Positions 52,290-63,519 of a stretch of DNA of 64,000 nucleotides are shown one piece after another. The translations under genes and the position numbers were made by a program. Under the pieces are notes generated by a model. The model saw only the letters and a program-made list of their open reading frames with translations. It ran no database searches and was not told where the DNA came from. The DNA comes from Phylloscopus collybita (lineage: Eukaryota > Chordata > Aves > Passeriformes > Phylloscopidae), in the NCBI GenBank assembly GCA_027886175.1, contig JAJNNQ010000006.1:5456001-5520000 (forward strand). The letters run 5' to 3'. The number at the start of each line of letters is the position of its first letter. The stretch's first letter is position 1.

Positions 52290-53570
52290 TAACAGATGTG
52301 CTGTCTATGAATTTATCTAACCTCTTTTAATCCTGCTGATACTGTCTGCTTCCACAGTCTCTGTGCTCAGAACACTATCTGCTGAAAAAAAAAAATAAAG
52401 TCCTTCTTTTATTCAGTTTAAACCCAACTCCTACAGTTCAATCCAGTTTAATATGCAATATTTAGTAAATAACAGTTCTGCATTCAGCTAACCTACTGCC
52501 TTCATTATTTTGCAAACTTTGTTCATATTGTCTCTCCCGCTTAGCCTCTTCAATATGAAGATTCTCAGCCTCTACTCCTTTTAAAGCAGCTGCTCTTCAT
52601 CATAGGCTATTTTAACTGTCCTTTTCTGCACCTTTTCCAACTCCACCCTTCTTTGAGGTGAAGAGAACAGAATGACACACAGGGCTCAGTGTGTGCACAG
52701 CAGAGCTTTTGTACAGAAACAAAGTGACATCCTTTCTTGTCCACAGCATCCATCCTGGTGGTGACCAAGATTTTGCAGACTTTTTTGGCAGCCCCTGCAT
52801 ACTGACTCAATGATTCAGAGAAGTGTCAACTCTGCTGCTTTAAAATATCTTTTACTAGATTTAATATCAGTTCTGATGTCAGCACCATGTAGACAGGGTT
52901 CAGATTCTTTTTTTCCTAGGTGCATTACTTCATGTCTGTCTACTGAAGTAACTAACTGAAGTTCACCTGCCAGCCTTTTTGCCTTAGGTGGCCTTGTGTC
53001 TGCAGACTGTTTATTTCCTTCTCTAAGACACTGATCATCTCTGGGAGACCACTGAAGATTCTTTTTGATTGAGAAAAGAGACCAGTAACCTCCCTGTGTA
53101 GCACTTGATCTTTAACCAGATTCCAGTCTACAAAAGAGCCTTTTCACCACATCCAGTGGCAGCTTAATTTCTTTCATAATCTTTGATGTAGAATCTTATC
53201 CAAGACTTTAAAAAAACCCCAAATATATTATTTAGGCAGGTATTATCCTTGTCCAGGTACCGCCTATTCAAGCAAAAGCAGATTAGTGTTGCAAGATTTC
53301 ATTTTACAGAAGCTGTGCTGATTCTTTTTGCAGCAATCCCTGTCTCCATTTCAGATCTCAGTGATGTTATTCTCTCTTATAAACACTACCATCTTAACAA
53401 CAGTGGAAGTCAGAATTCCCAGTCTAGTCTGTAGCTCTCGGGATCTCCTCTAGTACCATTTCTATAGGTGGACTTCATCCACCTGTATGTTGGCACAATA
53501 ACTGCTTGTAAAAAGAGGCTTCATGACTCGGCCAACACCTCTACAATTTCACATTCAAACAAATAAAATA
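52290..53570 (-). mobile_element. Ancient CR1 LINE, reverse-transcriptase region of ORF2
   Basis: On the minus strand, the stretch near 52607-52810 reads MSQYAGAAKKVCKIL. It corresponds to the CR1 ORF2 segment after the catalytic core, which normally contains a conserved Q-C-A-x-A-x-KKAN-type motif. At the 5' end, plus-strand CTCGGGATCTCCTCTAGTACC (about 53435-53455) is the complement of the region encoding the start of the reverse-transcriptase domain (a K-G-x-x-x-D-P-x-N-Y-R-like stretch). Plus-strand GTGCATTACTTCATGTCTGTC (about 52920) is the complement of the K-V-M-H-like stretch. The order is right for a copy spanning most of the domain, but stops and indels break every frame and the 3' terminus is not recognisable. 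It resembles CR1 lineages shared with turtles and crocodilians more than young bird CR1, so it is probably old. Confidence 0.8.
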
Positions 53571-55581
53571 TGTGGTGGTGAAGGTGGTCAATTAAGTATT
53601 TTGGTACCTGGCTAGACATCCAGTTTTGCATATGCAGTGGTTTCTCCAGTAACACACACAGTGCACATCCTGTGTGCCTTAGAGCCTCTGTGTAAAGCTG
53701 ATATTGCCTTTGGCAACTACAGAATATCTCTCACTCCCAGCTTCCAGGAAAATGGAAGATGCTAATACTCTCATGCTGTTCTTCACCTTGTACTTGCTGT
53801 TTTGCTCAGTATGTCAGTACTTGAAAAGTGCCAGGCATATGTTGGTTGCTGCATGTCACTCTTGCTGTCTCGGAGTCCTGAGACACATACATTAGATATG
53901 TGACATATGCTAAGAGTGAACTGTTGATGTTTGAAAAGGATTTCCATTGCTTAACACAAGCTTTGTGGATGATAGCCCTCCAGCTTCTCCTGCCTAATTC
54001 TCTGTGTGTCCCCTGACTAGTTAACTCTGTGCTCTTATGAGCCTGCACAGTACGTGGAATTTGCAACAGAACTACTTAGTGAATTTAATCAGTTGTTATC
54101 AACCCATTTTTGACTCTGCTTTGGGAAGATGAACCAGGAAATACAAAATGCTTCCATCCCCTGATCTACTGTGCATTCTTTCATTTGCTTATTTTTCTCT
54201 TGCCATTTCAGTATTATTTTTTTTTAAATTATTAGCTCTTATTTCCACTCTTCTCTGCATTTATAGCATATTTTATTATATTTATTGACATTTTCCTATT
54301 TGATTCTTTATCTTTCAGTTTTTCCTTCCTCCAACTAATTTATGCAGTCCCTCATTCTATAGAGTTTGGGAAGCTGATATTCCCAGAACCAAATTAATTT
54401 CTTGGGTCAGAAGGAGTGTCATTATATAATCAGGGTGTAATGGGTTAGAAAAATCTGGTACAAAAGGCTACGGTCCAGTTTATTCTTGATAGGTCAAAAT
54501 CCTGGATATCATCTCTCCAGTAGTTCTAAACTGAGCTTCATTTGGACTGGATGATTCAATGGCACTTATACCAGAAAAAAAATCAGCCTTTGATAAATTT
54601 TTAGTGAATGAGAGTTGTGCTGGGATTTTTGTGTGCTGGAGAAACAAAGAAAGCTAAGTAACTAGGTAATGGCTGTATCACGATGAAAATAATTATCTAA
54701 AAACATTACACAGACCAATCCTGATCCAAGCATAATCTTAATCAAGCCTCTATTAATATCATAGAACACCTTGCTAGTATGAGCAGCATGAGAGAGTCAT
54801 TGAACCTAAAGTGTTGTAACTGGGCTTTTTACTTCATCGAATAGAACTTCTAAACAAATTAGAGATAGGATTGGAAGGACAGAGGTGCTGTTTGCTACAT
54901 TTTATCCAGGAGGAGCAAAAACACCTCACATACATGTGGAAATATTGTAGACATGATGACTCAAGGGCTTTAAATGAGGTACTTTGGTAAAACAAATTGG
55001 GGGCAGGGGTGGGGAATACAAATTTGACAAGTATTTTAGGGTGATTTAGAACAATTTGCATAAAGACTGGGCATGACCCAGATTTGCCTTGTTTCAGTCA
55101 TTCCAAGAATCTGGTCTAAGTATATTTTGGGTGAAGATGAATAGATGAATCAAAGAAGGTAATTTTTTGCAGATTCGCTTTTGCATGTAATGTCATTGTA
55201 ATGGTCTGATAACTAGGGTTGTGCATGATCTAATTTCTGAGGATGATGTCATATTTCATAAGCATCCAGCAGAGATGATACAATCATTTCACAGAGGGAG
55301 CTATATGATGTAATTGCCAGCAACACCACATGGATGAGTGGCCCAGCAGGTTACATTCAATTCATATTTTGTATGGTGCTAATATGTCTTTTTTAGCTGT
55401 TTTTTCACCTGAAGATGCCACAGTGAAGAACTTTTATTTTATGCTCAGATTTTCAATTTAAAATCTGACTTTCTTGTCTGTTTTTAAACTAGAGTAATTT
55501 AAAATGTCATAAGTTTTTTTTAACTCTAGGAGTTTATACTTGTTTTTCCCACTTTATGACCTGATACTTATTGAATTTACA
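53571..55581. other. Unannotated stretch
   Basis: No gene or recognised repeat. It is AT-rich, with T-rich patches around 54180-54320. Parts close to 53571 could be a further eroded continuation of the CR1 reverse-transcriptase segment. Confidence 0.5.
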
Positions 55582-55690
55582 CAGCAAGGGGTTGGTAGCA
55601 GGGGGATGAGTGTGGTTTTACATGGTTGGTTTCTCTGAGGAGCTGCCAGAAGCTTCCCCTATGTCTGCCAGAGTCAATGCTGGCCGACTC
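55582..55690 (+). mobile_element. Small fragment of family A LTR
   Basis: CAGCAAGGGGTTGGTAGCAG, then TTTCTCTGAGGAGCTGCC, AGAAGCTTCCCCTATG and GCCAGAGTCAATGCTGGCC follow the order of the first 120 or so bases of the family A LTRs at 25529 (plus) and 10495 (minus). An extra segment of about 20 bases (around 55607-55628) separates the first two blocks. The rest of the LTR is missing. Confidence 0.6.
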
Positions 55691-57503
55691 ACACATCTCC
55701 ACTAATGCCTGGTCATTCTGTTCCATAGCCTTCCTTCTGCCAGCTAGATACTACCAGCTCCTACCTAATCATAGGGTGCAAACAAACAGAAGATCACATC
55801 ATTATCCCCTTGTTCAGATTTTTGCTGAGGCTAAGTGCTCCTTGAAACCTTTAACAGTCCTGCCTAAACAAAGATTGCGTTAAGTCAATCCCCTGAAACT
55901 GAGAATGAAGGAACTAAAATTGTTTCCACATGCAAACAAAGCAGAGATTGAATTCAGAATTCAGACAAAATTTTAAGGCAATTTTTAGTTTCCGGGCCTT
56001 CCCTGCAGTCTTGCCTCATGAAGAATTGTTGATTATTAAATTAATTTCTGTCCTTTCAACTCTTCTCTTCCTCCCAGCGCTCTTCTTTGCAGGTACATGT
56101 TCAGTTGCATTGATTCTTCTTTATGCCCTCTTCTTTCTCTGGGTATTTTCCCCCCTCTCTCCCATCTCATTTACTCATGTTTCCAAGCTCTGTTTCTGAG
56201 ATTATGCAAACAAAAATGCAAATCATTCATGTTTTTTCTCTGAGATGACTGCTACTGTAGTCCTTTGCATATTCTCCTTCAGATTCCAAAGAGCAGAAGC
56301 CTAAACCCCAAAATTTTATTTCACATTTAGCATGTGGTCACAGAAAAGGGTACTTGTGCTGTGCAGAGTTTAGAAGTAAAGAGATGCCAGCTTTGACTTC
56401 TAATTACATTTAAAAAAAAGAGATCAGCTGCACATCCCAGTGGCAAATTTCATGTCGTGCACTCTTTTTAGGTGTCCAGCCCCAGAACAAGAGGTTTTGC
56501 TAGTGTGGAGTCTTTCCAAATTGCTTAGTCACAGATGTCCACCAAGGTTCTCTCCCCATAGTTACTAAAGGCAGAGGGGAGCTCTCCCCTAACAGACATC
56601 TCCCTGTTTGAGTGTACGTGCATTACGGGATCGCTCTCAGCTTCCATAGCTCTTACCAAGGCTTCAACAGCAATGGCTAACAACAACACCACCCTTTTGC
56701 TTAGCAAAAGAGTTTGCCAGACATGGGAGTCACAATGCTCTTGTTGCACCCTTGCTCTCCACCCATACACAGCCTGAGCGGTTCCAGTGTGCAGCTTTCT
56801 GTGAAGTCACCTCAGGTAACACATGTACTCTCTGAGCCCTGAGATTACTGACCAGCACACGGTGCTCGTGCATTTTGATTAGGAGAACTGAGTGTTTGGC
56901 AGGTATATTTACTAGGAAGAACAAAAAAGGACAAGTTTTGATGAAGTGGGCATTGCTTTGTCAGTCAAGTCCAAGGGTAAAATGTCATAGGAAGAGCTGT
57001 GAACACAACAGACATAAAAATACAGCTGTAATTATTTTCTTCTCCTCACTTACAGGAAGAGAAAGATTGGGGTATTTGGTCTCTATTTGGATACATTGGG
57101 AAGATACAAGTATTACTCTGATCTGACTGCATAAATATTTAAAAGACAGAGACTTCATTGTTTGATGTTGAATCAGTATTAAGGAAATTCCAAAGATGCA
57201 GCAATTAAAAATCAATTTTAAAAGTAAAAATATAGAAAGAAATGGAAAAGTAGTCAGGTTTTGTTACAGTACTCTCATCAGAAGTGCAAAGTGTGAAGAA
57301 ATTTACAAGATGTTACCAGTCCAAATGATTTTGAAAACAGAGGTATTAATTCAGCTTTCCTGGTGTCCACAATATCACCCTGGTTGGTACTCAAACTGAA
57401 TTTACTGTTTGGTAACCCTGCTCAGTTATAGTCAGATGTGAACTAGATTTGACATCCATGTTTTAAAATTACCTCTCCAATCTCATATATTTTTTTAGTT
57501 GTT
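55691..57503. other. Unannotated stretch
   Basis: No gene seen. A patch at about 56440-56860 is somewhat richer in G and C and contains a few CpG dinucleotides, but holds only short, unrecognised open frames. Confidence 0.5.
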
Positions 57504-58264
57504 TGTCTTGGTTTGGAAAGACAGGTATCTGACAGGGAAAGCTGGAGTTTCCCTTAGAATGGGGAATGTAAATCCCTCACCCCCGCCAAATTATAATTTT
57601 GCAATTAAGGGCTTTCAGGCAAAGATTTGGGAATAGGAATAACAGTTCTTTACTAGGAATACTAACAATACAAATGTAGTAGAAAAACAAAACCACTCAA
57701 CCAAACCAGCAAACAAACAACAATTTTGGAAAACCCTGACAGAGTCAGAGCTACAACCTGACACCCTGTTGGTCAGGGTGTTGGAAACAGTCCAAAAGTA
57801 AGTCCTCCTGGAGTGGCAGATGTGGTTCTGGTGGAGCAGAGATGATGCTGTAGAACAAGGGTCCAAGTAGTGATGAGAAAGGGGTCCACTTGTGGTGAGA
57901 AGGTGTCCAGTCTGCCTCCAGGAATCGGGTGAAGCCAGATACTTTCTGTGTCCCTGTGTCTCGGTTTTTATCCAGGTAGGAATGGTTGGCTCCCCCACAC
58001 TGGGTGGAGCATCTCGCAATAGGGTGATGGAATGTGGATAGTCTATTTTGGGGATGTGTGCTATTAGGGGTGTCTTAATGGTCCATTGGCAGAAAATATT
58101 CCCCAGGCGTTGAAAGAGATAAGAAACAACGCCCTACTTGGTTTGAACAGCTGGCCTATTGTCAAAAGGCATCTGCCCCCCTCCTTCCAGAGTAAAGAAC
58201 AATTCTCCAACTGCTTTCAGCAAATGAAATAGAATACACACTTTTGGTTCCATAACCCAAGACA
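57504..58264 (-). mobile_element. Solo LTR of a songbird-type ERV, minus strand
   Basis: The element is bounded by perfect 8-bp inverted ends, TGTCTTGG (57504-57511) and CCAAGACA (58257-58264), 761 bases in all. I recall this TGTCTTGG..CCAAGACA LTR as abundant in passerine genomes, usually as solo copies; the name is from memory. The minus strand is preferred because, on it, a TATA-like GGATAAAAACC (57963-57975) is followed by an AGTAAAGAACTG polyadenylation-type signal (near 57645) and the TTTCCAAACCAAGACA end. The flanks (GTTGTT before, TTGGTT after) agree at only four of six positions, so the duplication is decayed or the copy is rearranged. Open frames inside it (up to 134 codons) are not viral genes. 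A second solo LTR begins 167 bases further on. Confidence 0.88.
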
Positions 58265-58431
58265 TTGGTTAAAAATTGCATTGGGACCAGTTTGACTCTT
58301 TTCGTTACTCTTTACACTTGTAAGCATATTTACTCAGAAATAGTTTCATTTTCTTATTTTTGGTTCATCTCTGTTCACATTTAGGAGGTCACAACCCTTT
58401 ATGAAGCAGCTGGTTTTCCTGGGTAATATAT

Positions 58432-59126
58432 TGTTGCGTCTCAGCCCCAGGGCGCTGGGTGCTGCGACGGTGCGTATCTGGTTTTGGCTCAGCTCGATAT
58501 TCAGGCTGGGCCCCCGGCTGCTTTCTGGATACGCTTCAGTAAAGTTTGTTGGTGGGGTTTTTGGTTTGCAGGCAGTTTAGCTCACGCTGACATGGCGGTG
58601 GTAAAAGAGGGGACTTTTAGAGGCTTTGAAAAAGAGGCTTTATTTGGTGGGGGGGTCAGGGGTTCCCCCAGCCTCAGGTCAGTGCCTCTCAAAAGACCCC
58701 GGACCTGGGCTGCAGGGCGTTTTTGTACAAAGAATCTCATGGGTGGGTACAATGTGTTTAAACCAATAAAACAATTAAAACGATACATGCCAACTAGATT
58801 ACATAAACACTAACAAATCCCGAATAGGTCGAGGGGTGGTCTCTCAGAGTTTTGCCAACCACGGGCCGAAGCTCTTGGACCTTGAAGATAAAAGTTTTAT
58901 GATAGACAAAGAGAAAAGATCATACATGAAACAGGGATGTAACAGAAAGGGAACCAATAGGGAAGAGACTCTGTACAGAGACTCTGGTTGTCTTAGAAAC
59001 TTTATCATTTACCTTGAAACAAAGGGGCCCTTTCAGGGTATCTACTATACTAAAACTTACAATATAAAAAAAAACTATACTACATTTAAAACTAAAACTT
59101 AAAAAACATTTTTTTACACAGCCACA
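58432..59126 (-). mobile_element. Solo LTR with perfect 6-bp target-site duplication, ERVK-like
   Basis: The element runs TGTTGCGTCTCAGCC ... ACACAGCCACA, 695 bases, and is flanked by ATATAT on both sides (58426-58431 and 59127-59132). A six-base duplication with TG..CA ends is what an ERVK-class (betaretrovirus-like) integrase leaves. The minus strand is preferred because, on it, an AT-rich U3-like half comes first, then AAATAAAG (58638-58645) as polyadenylation signal, then a GC-richer segment with several CpGs ending in GAGACGCAACA, which would be R/U5. The retained CpGs and intact flanks suggest a younger insertion than its neighbour at 57504. The duplication is AT-only, so a chance match of six bases is possible. 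There are no gag, pol or env remains. Confidence 0.82.
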
Positions 59127-59132
59127 ATATAT

Positions 59133-60623
59133 GTTAAAAAATTGAAAAAAAGTTGACATTCTGCTCTATCTTCATGAATATTTCTTTATGATATTTCTGA
59201 ATAAAAATGTATTTCCTCCTTATTTTTACCATGGATCCTTCAGGCCTTACTGTCTATTATCTTGGACAGATCTGGACACTAATCACTGTTGCTTTAGAGA
59301 CTAGATGCTAATCAAATGCTTTAAAATGCAATTCATAAAAGCTTGCACAAGTTTTTGTATACATTTAGATAGCCCTCTTTTCTTGGCCGTGATCTGTCCC
59401 CTCAATAATGGTGAATTTCTTCAAAGATAAGAATAAAAATGGGTTGCTCCAGAGCAAGGGGCAAGAACAGAAATTATAGCAATATGAGGATATTGCAGTC
59501 CATTTGATTTTTACAATGGATTCCCTGATTTCTTTGGGGGTGATTGCCCAATTTATGCTTTTACAAGAACTGAAATCAAGTGATTACTTTGAAAACTGTG
59601 TTGACAAATACGGCTGTGCAAAATGCAGTCTCCACCATTTCCTCTCACCTACTATTTGTGGTTTGCTCTCTTCAGGAGAAAAAGAGGTTGTCTTCTGTTT
59701 AGACAATGATATTTTTTTACCTCTAATGCTTTTTTGTTCAAGCACAGACCTTCAAGTGGAGAAAATGGATCTACCTATAACTTAGATGTCCAACTCATGA
59801 AGCTGAGTGATACAGAGCAATATATACAGTATGACATTTTCTAGTCAGGCCTCACTGTAACAGCTAATATAATCTACTGAACAACTTCAGACATTTTTGA
59901 AATATCTTAAAATAGTTTTATTATTTGGTTACTACCAGCAATTTTAATAGTACTCCCTTCTCCTTTGTCTTGGGCTGAGATATCCTTTTATCACAACATA
60001 AAGCCTTCTTATTGCCTTCTTGTTGATGTTTTCTGGCCATGGTACTAATTAAAGGATTGAAGCACTCTTCATTCAATATCTTGCAAGAAAAAGTGATTTA
60101 AAGAGAGACACTTAGCATAGAAAACTCATAAACTTCCACCTAAATAAGAGAACAGCAGATGGTTTAGATTGCATCAGTAAATGGTACAGTGTTATAGACC
60201 CAAGAATACAGTTAACGCTAATTGTAATGCACTTTTGTCAAAAATGGTGCTTTTTTTCTTAAACTTAATTTCTGATTTATTTCACTTTCCATAGAGTAAT
60301 TTTGCAAACCTGGTATCTTTTGCATTTCATGCCTGCTAATGGAAAGCTGGATTCATCTGTGCAAGATTCATCTGGCTTAAGTGTATTAAAACAGACATGC
60401 TTGATGAAAAATTCTCTCAGATATTTAGAGAAGATTTGGGGTTTACTTTTTCATGGTATTGTGTTGTATTACTTGGCTTGGTATAAACCACACAATGTTC
60501 AAGATCTTTCAGTCTGAATTTCTTGAAATGCTAATCTCATGTATTCTTACAGTCACATAATTGCTGTTGGCTTTGGAAGCTTAACTGTGGAATTAGAAGT
60601 AAATAGGATTTTTTTTCTTTTTT

Positions 60624-60671
<48 letters not shown>

Positions 60672-63519
60672 ATAGGAAATAGCATGAAGTTTTAGCCATT
60701 TAATTTCTGAAACATGTTGTTTAAGCTTTCAGGTAAGATCTTTGGGCAGAAGCAGTGCTGTGTTCATTGTGTACAATACCTGGGAGTACAGCATTTTTCA
60801 ACACGAGAGTGCTGCCGCAATATCAATTGTGGCTGTTCCGTGAAGTGAAATGGTTGCTTTTTAAATAGGTCATTTTATCCTACTCTGCCTTTCTGGTGAC
60901 TCAAATAACATTTTATAGGCCATTTTTTGTTCATAATGCTGTACAATATAGAATGTGATTGTGTAATAAAGGGTCTCATATGAAAGACAAAAGGAAGGAA
61001 GAAAAAATGGCTGAGACAACTGTTATAATGAAAGCAAAATGTCATTAGGTAATTGAAAATTATTAAAGAGCTATTATGTTTCTGAAGTATCAATATTTTC
61101 CTCCATCCATAAGACAGAATATATACCTATGCTACATGTACAGAAGGTGAGTTTCTCATCCAAGTTGCTCAAATTTAAAAGAAACGCAAATGAAGTTCGT
61201 CTTGGCCTTCATCAGTCTGCTGCTTGGCCCATTGATTTAGTACTCTTGTGTTTTATATGCACTCTGTTATTTACATCTGCTCAGACAGCTCTCCCACTAT
61301 TACAGTCTAATATTTCACAACCTGTATAACAGTATTTTTTTTTTCTGATAAATACTAGTTCAGAACACTTCTTTTTCTGCCCTATTTTCTTGGAAGGAAA
61401 TAGTATTATGCAAGTGCCTACATCCATACAACTGTGACAGAAACAGAGAATATTGGTCTGACTTCAACATACTCCCTGAAAAATGAACTGAAAATATTCT
61501 CTTTGTGAGAATGCCAGTCTGTCTTTTTACTGTTGCTTGTATAAACACTGGCTCTGACCAAGGAAGGCTCTATCTCATACTCTCATCATCAATCTGAAAC
61601 CATCTCATTAGCCTAATGAGGACAAAAATGGGCAAGATTTAACAGAGCTGATATCATCAGCAGACATGAGAATTGTTCTTTCCTGGATGGTGGCGGACAA
61701 ATGCAGACTGTGTAGTGACAGACAGGTCATCTCTGAATTTCAACATGAAGGAGACGAAAGGTTCAGTTCAGATTTTCACCTGACTTTTTAACACTGAGGC
61801 TCTCTGTGTTCCCTTCTGAAATCTCTCTTAATGCATTCTGATATTATTTAGCTTAAAAATGTCATTCACATTTGGATACAGCTAAACCTTTAGTGTCTCC
61901 TTCTCTCAGTGTTCTCTAAGTTTTCACTAACATGGCTCTATTGATTAGGTGGAAATAGGGCTTTCTGATATTATTAGGATTATTGGCAAAATGACCCTTT
62001 ACAGTTCCTGGAAATGTCTCTCTCTGAAGTACTGAAAGACACAGTATGAAAGTTTCTGCATAGTTGAAGTCTACAATATGTAGATAGTAATTCTTCTCTC
62101 TCTTGAACTATTCTAATCCAGGGAAGAGCTGTTTTGTCCCACACATGACTTCTGGGCAGGCAAAAAAATAGGGAATGACAAATGTCGAGTGAGGGGCAAT
62201 ACTCCTGAGACCGTCTTCGCTTGGAAACCTTCCAGATCTGCTCTTACTTTTTTGCAGCCTGAGATCATCAGACTTGGAGCCAGAGCAAAAGAGAGCTCCT
62301 GTCTCTCCCAGCCAGTGAGTACGAGTTGTTCTCTGCTGCCAGGGCAGTGACTGAGAGCCAGACTGCCCTTTAGACTCCTGCAGCTGGGGAACACGGCACA
62401 AAAGTGCGATGCCTCCCAGACATGGCCCCTGATGTAGGAGTGACTAGCCCTGACCTTCTCCACCCCCTTGTGAGGAAACACACTGGTGAGGGAAAGGGAG
62501 GTGGGGAGGAACTGGACAGGAAAACTTGCTTCAAGTGCTCTACATTTGAAAGATTTTGCTGGAAATCTGAGTGGGTCTATGAGTAAGGAGATTAAGGGCA
62601 GCCTTGAAAAGCCTGGTCACAGAGCACGCTATCTGTTATATAGCTGTTCATTCACTCACATTCTGCCAGTGTTGTATTTGCTCCCTTACCCATCCCTGTA
62701 CATGTTAAAACTAGTGAGTCAAAGACACAGATCAAAACTCTTTAGGTGGTGATTCCTAGCTCGGTTTTCACATAAAGGTATACACATCACAGGCCTCTTC
62801 ACAGTATGTTCCTATACAAGGTGTTTGCCATGATCTTTCCTGGAATGGGGACAGATCCTCCTTGAAGTAAGAGAGACAAGAATTTATCATTTCCTAAAAA
62901 GAAAGTTGATTTCTCTGCTTTTCTTCAAGAATATACTTTCTGAAGTATTTCAGGATCCAGCACAGATTAAATTAATCTAAAAATGATAGAATGTAATAAA
63001 GGATTATACTATCTCAGTGATGCAACTTCACAGCCGTCACTTCTTTTCAGACTCTTTAGGATTTTGCAGAAACCACAAAATGTCTGCATTTTAAAACAGT
63101 TTTCTGAAAAGAGTAAAGAAAACATCAGTGACCTTAAGGCTTCATATAAATCTTTTTCACTGTCTGATCGTGGCAGAATGATGACAAGCAGCTGCATTCT
63201 TGCCCAAGTAATTAAATATTATTCCAGCCTTTCTGACCTCAACCTAATGAAAGGATTGCACCCAGGAAGAGAGCTTTTGTGGGACCCAATCAGAGACACT
63301 TGTTTCAAGGATATGTAAGTGCTCACAGAAACAGGCTAACTAGTTGGGGTTTTCCCCAGTAGCATTTTGTTGCAGAGAAGTTTTGCACATAGTGTAGAAT
63401 CCATGTGGCACTTGCACCTTCTAGTGTCCCTATTCTGGCCAGACTGGACCACACTTCCAGGTCCTTGTGGAGATATTTCCCATTAATGTTCCCTGAGGAA
63501 AGTGGGTAGGGAAAATATT
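59133..63519. other. Unannotated AT-rich stretch
   Basis: No gene or recognised transposon apart from the T43 homopolymer. A GC-richer patch at about 62100-62560 is open on both strands for roughly 60-120 codons, but neither translation is recognisable. Confidence 0.55.
60626..60668 (+). repeat. Pure T43 homopolymer
   Basis: Forty-three consecutive T bases, preceded by further T-runs broken by single C bases (60609-60625). Read on the minus strand it would be an A-tail, but the DNA on its tail-donor side (60669 onward) shows no polyadenylation signal and no known element. Confidence 0.9.

Noticed and set aside
57615..58019. 134-codon open frame on the minus strand
   Set aside because: It lies wholly inside a solo LTR and resembles no retroviral or host protein.
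57498..58270. GTTGTT and TTGGTT as a target-site duplication of the TGTCTTGG LTR
   Set aside because: They agree at only four of six positions, which is not convincing.
63360..63518. Extension of the terminal CR1 beyond its 3' end at 63520
   Set aside because: This DNA lies past the CR1 terminal octamer repeat and does not match CR1. It is flanking sequence.
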